Shown one piece after another: positions 63,107-64,000 of a stretch of 64,000 bases of DNA. Under the pieces are notes generated by a model, which did no database searches, had not been told where the DNA came from, and worked only from the letters and a program-made list of their open reading frames with translations. Origin of the DNA: Flaccisagitta enflata. Its lineage: Eukaryota; Chaetognatha; Sagittoidea; Aphragmophora. Every line of letters starts with the position of its first letter. Position 1 is the first letter of the stretch. The stretch lies in the NCBI GenBank assembly GCA_965153355.1, contig OZ231127.1, forward strand, positions 51,646,001 to 51,710,000, read 5' to 3'. The position numbers and the translations under genes are program-made.

Positions 63107-63508
63107 GGGCAGCGGCCCCGAAGGGGACGAAGTCCTGTAGAACACAGGGGGACTTTCGTTCGTCATTCCGTTCGTCCGTGCGTCCCCCCCCCCCAGGCCC
63201 TCTCAGGCCTGAAATCTGCCCTCTCAGGCCTGAAATTTACCCTCTCAGGCCTGAAATCTGCCCTCTCAGGCCTTGAATCTGCCCTCTCAGGCCTGAAATC
63301 TGCCCTCTCAGGCCTGAAATTTGCCCCCACAGATTCAAGGCCTGAGAGAGCAGATTTCAGGCCTGAGAGGGTAAACTTCAGGCCTGAGAGGGCAGATTTC
63401 AGGCCTGAGAGGGCCTGGGAGGAATGGACGGATGAACGGATGGATGGAATGACGAACGAAAGTCCCCCTGTGTTCTACAGGACTTCGTCCCCTTCGGGGC
63501 CGCTGCCC
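63107..63508. mobile_element. 402-bp fold-back element with inverted minisatellite arms
   Basis: Outer arms of at least 60 bp are perfect complements (GGGCAGCGGCCCCGAAGGGG at left, its complement at right). Inside, six to seven 21-bp units (ccctctcaggcctgaaatct) run in one direction (63197-63325), then four or more run inverted (63335-63415) around a short centre. Both arms carry the 'cctgtgttctacaggacttc' word. Confidence 0.9.
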
Positions 63509-63860
63509 TGCTTCCTCTCACTCCATTTCACAATCACGCAAAGCAGGGCAACGGGTATCGCTGACCACATATTGCCCTTGGGCGACCTGTTCCAACCTCA
63601 TATGAGTCACTTAAGGCCTGAAATATGCCCTCTGAGGCTGTTTTGAAATTCACCCTTCTGAGGAGTCCTCAGTGAGGACAACTGCCGTTTGAGGCCACTG
63701 CCCTGCTCTCACTCTTTTTCACTTGATCATCCCAATGATTATGCCAAATGTGTGGACACAGCCTCTCTTTCATCAGTATGCGAAGTCCATTTTGATGAGT
63801 GCAACACATGCCAAGGTACCAAGTTGTGATCTTAGCTAGTGATGCCGCAGGCTGCCACAA
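63509..63860 (+). repeat. Flank of the fold-back element, gggtatcgctgacca family
   Basis: ctgccctgcttcctctcact, then gcagggcaacgggtatcgct (63543-63562). A second partial run 'gaggccactgccctgctctc' lies at 63691-63710. The same order occurs at 24340-24440. Confidence 0.7.
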
Positions 63861-63861
63861 G

Positions 63862-63874
63862 TCAACAACAACAG

Positions 63875-63970
<96 letters not shown>

Positions 63971-63972
63971 CC
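63862..63972 (+). repeat. (CAA)n microsatellite
   Basis: About 36 CAA units, then gcaggacaacgggtatcgct and gacca at the window end. That is the family word again, so the microsatellite sits inside or beside another copy. Confidence 0.93.
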
Positions 63973-64000
63973 TAAGCAGGACAACGGGTATCGCTGACCA

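Overview
This is animal nuclear DNA, most likely from a marine invertebrate. It has spliced genes with GT-AG introns, a TENT5 (FAM46) poly(A)-polymerase-type gene (a metazoan family), a BEL/Pao-like LTR element (also metazoan), many TA-flanked and 8-bp-TSD non-autonomous DNA transposons, and very long simple repeats: (GT)n, (CT)n, (GA)n, (GAAA)n, (TTC)n, (GAT)n, (AATT)n and (AAC)n. There is no bacterial gene organisation. The species cannot be fixed from the sequence. Most long open frames are translations of microsatellites and are not annotated.

Layout. 1-20 kb: repeats and MITEs, including TA-flanked elements at 3711, 3894, 5454, 6739 and 16710, a ~1.03-kb near-identical tandem duplication at 9.9-12.0 kb, and a hAT-type element at 12438-13239 with a perfect 8-bp TSD. 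20.6-22.6 kb: two coding exons of TENT5 on the + strand. The second exon carries a ~230-codon S/T/N/D-rich insertion and an exact 49-bp tandem duplication that shifts the frame. 22.6-30 kb: a second hAT-type element, degenerate tandem repeats (~434 bp and 147 bp) and duplicated non-coding DNA. 30.47-30.73 kb: a terminal exon of an unidentified + strand gene. 32.1-34.3 kb (perhaps to 35.2 kb): a minus-strand gene with three phase-compatible exons. It encodes a SAM-like helical domain followed by two copies of a short motif; the second contains Q-I-G-x-x-N, like the RHIM amyloid signalling motif.

35-48 kb: AT-rich repeats and small palindromic elements. 48.4-54.3 kb: a 5.9-kb LTR retrotransposon with a broken gag (three zinc knuckles) and no recognisable pol. 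The 14 nt directly after its 5' LTR are perfectly complementary to a site inside the LTR, the arrangement expected for self-primed reverse transcription. 54-64 kb: two promoter-like GC islands with ETS, CRE and YY1-like words, one possible exon, long purine arrays, and a 402-bp fold-back element.

Through the whole window, in both orientations, runs a dispersed short element (110-290 bp). Its order is AACAAGG head, head box, GACC/GACG tetranucleotide array, ATAGAG, short terminal hairpin, TAAAAA. The head box and both hairpin arms change together between subfamilies (GTCGC, GTTGC, GGTGC, AGATGC types), so the pairing is kept while the sequence changes. I do not recognise this family.

No pathway links the genes: TENT5 would act on RNA 3' ends, and the minus-strand gene looks like a signalling adaptor. 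Their co-location is probably incidental.
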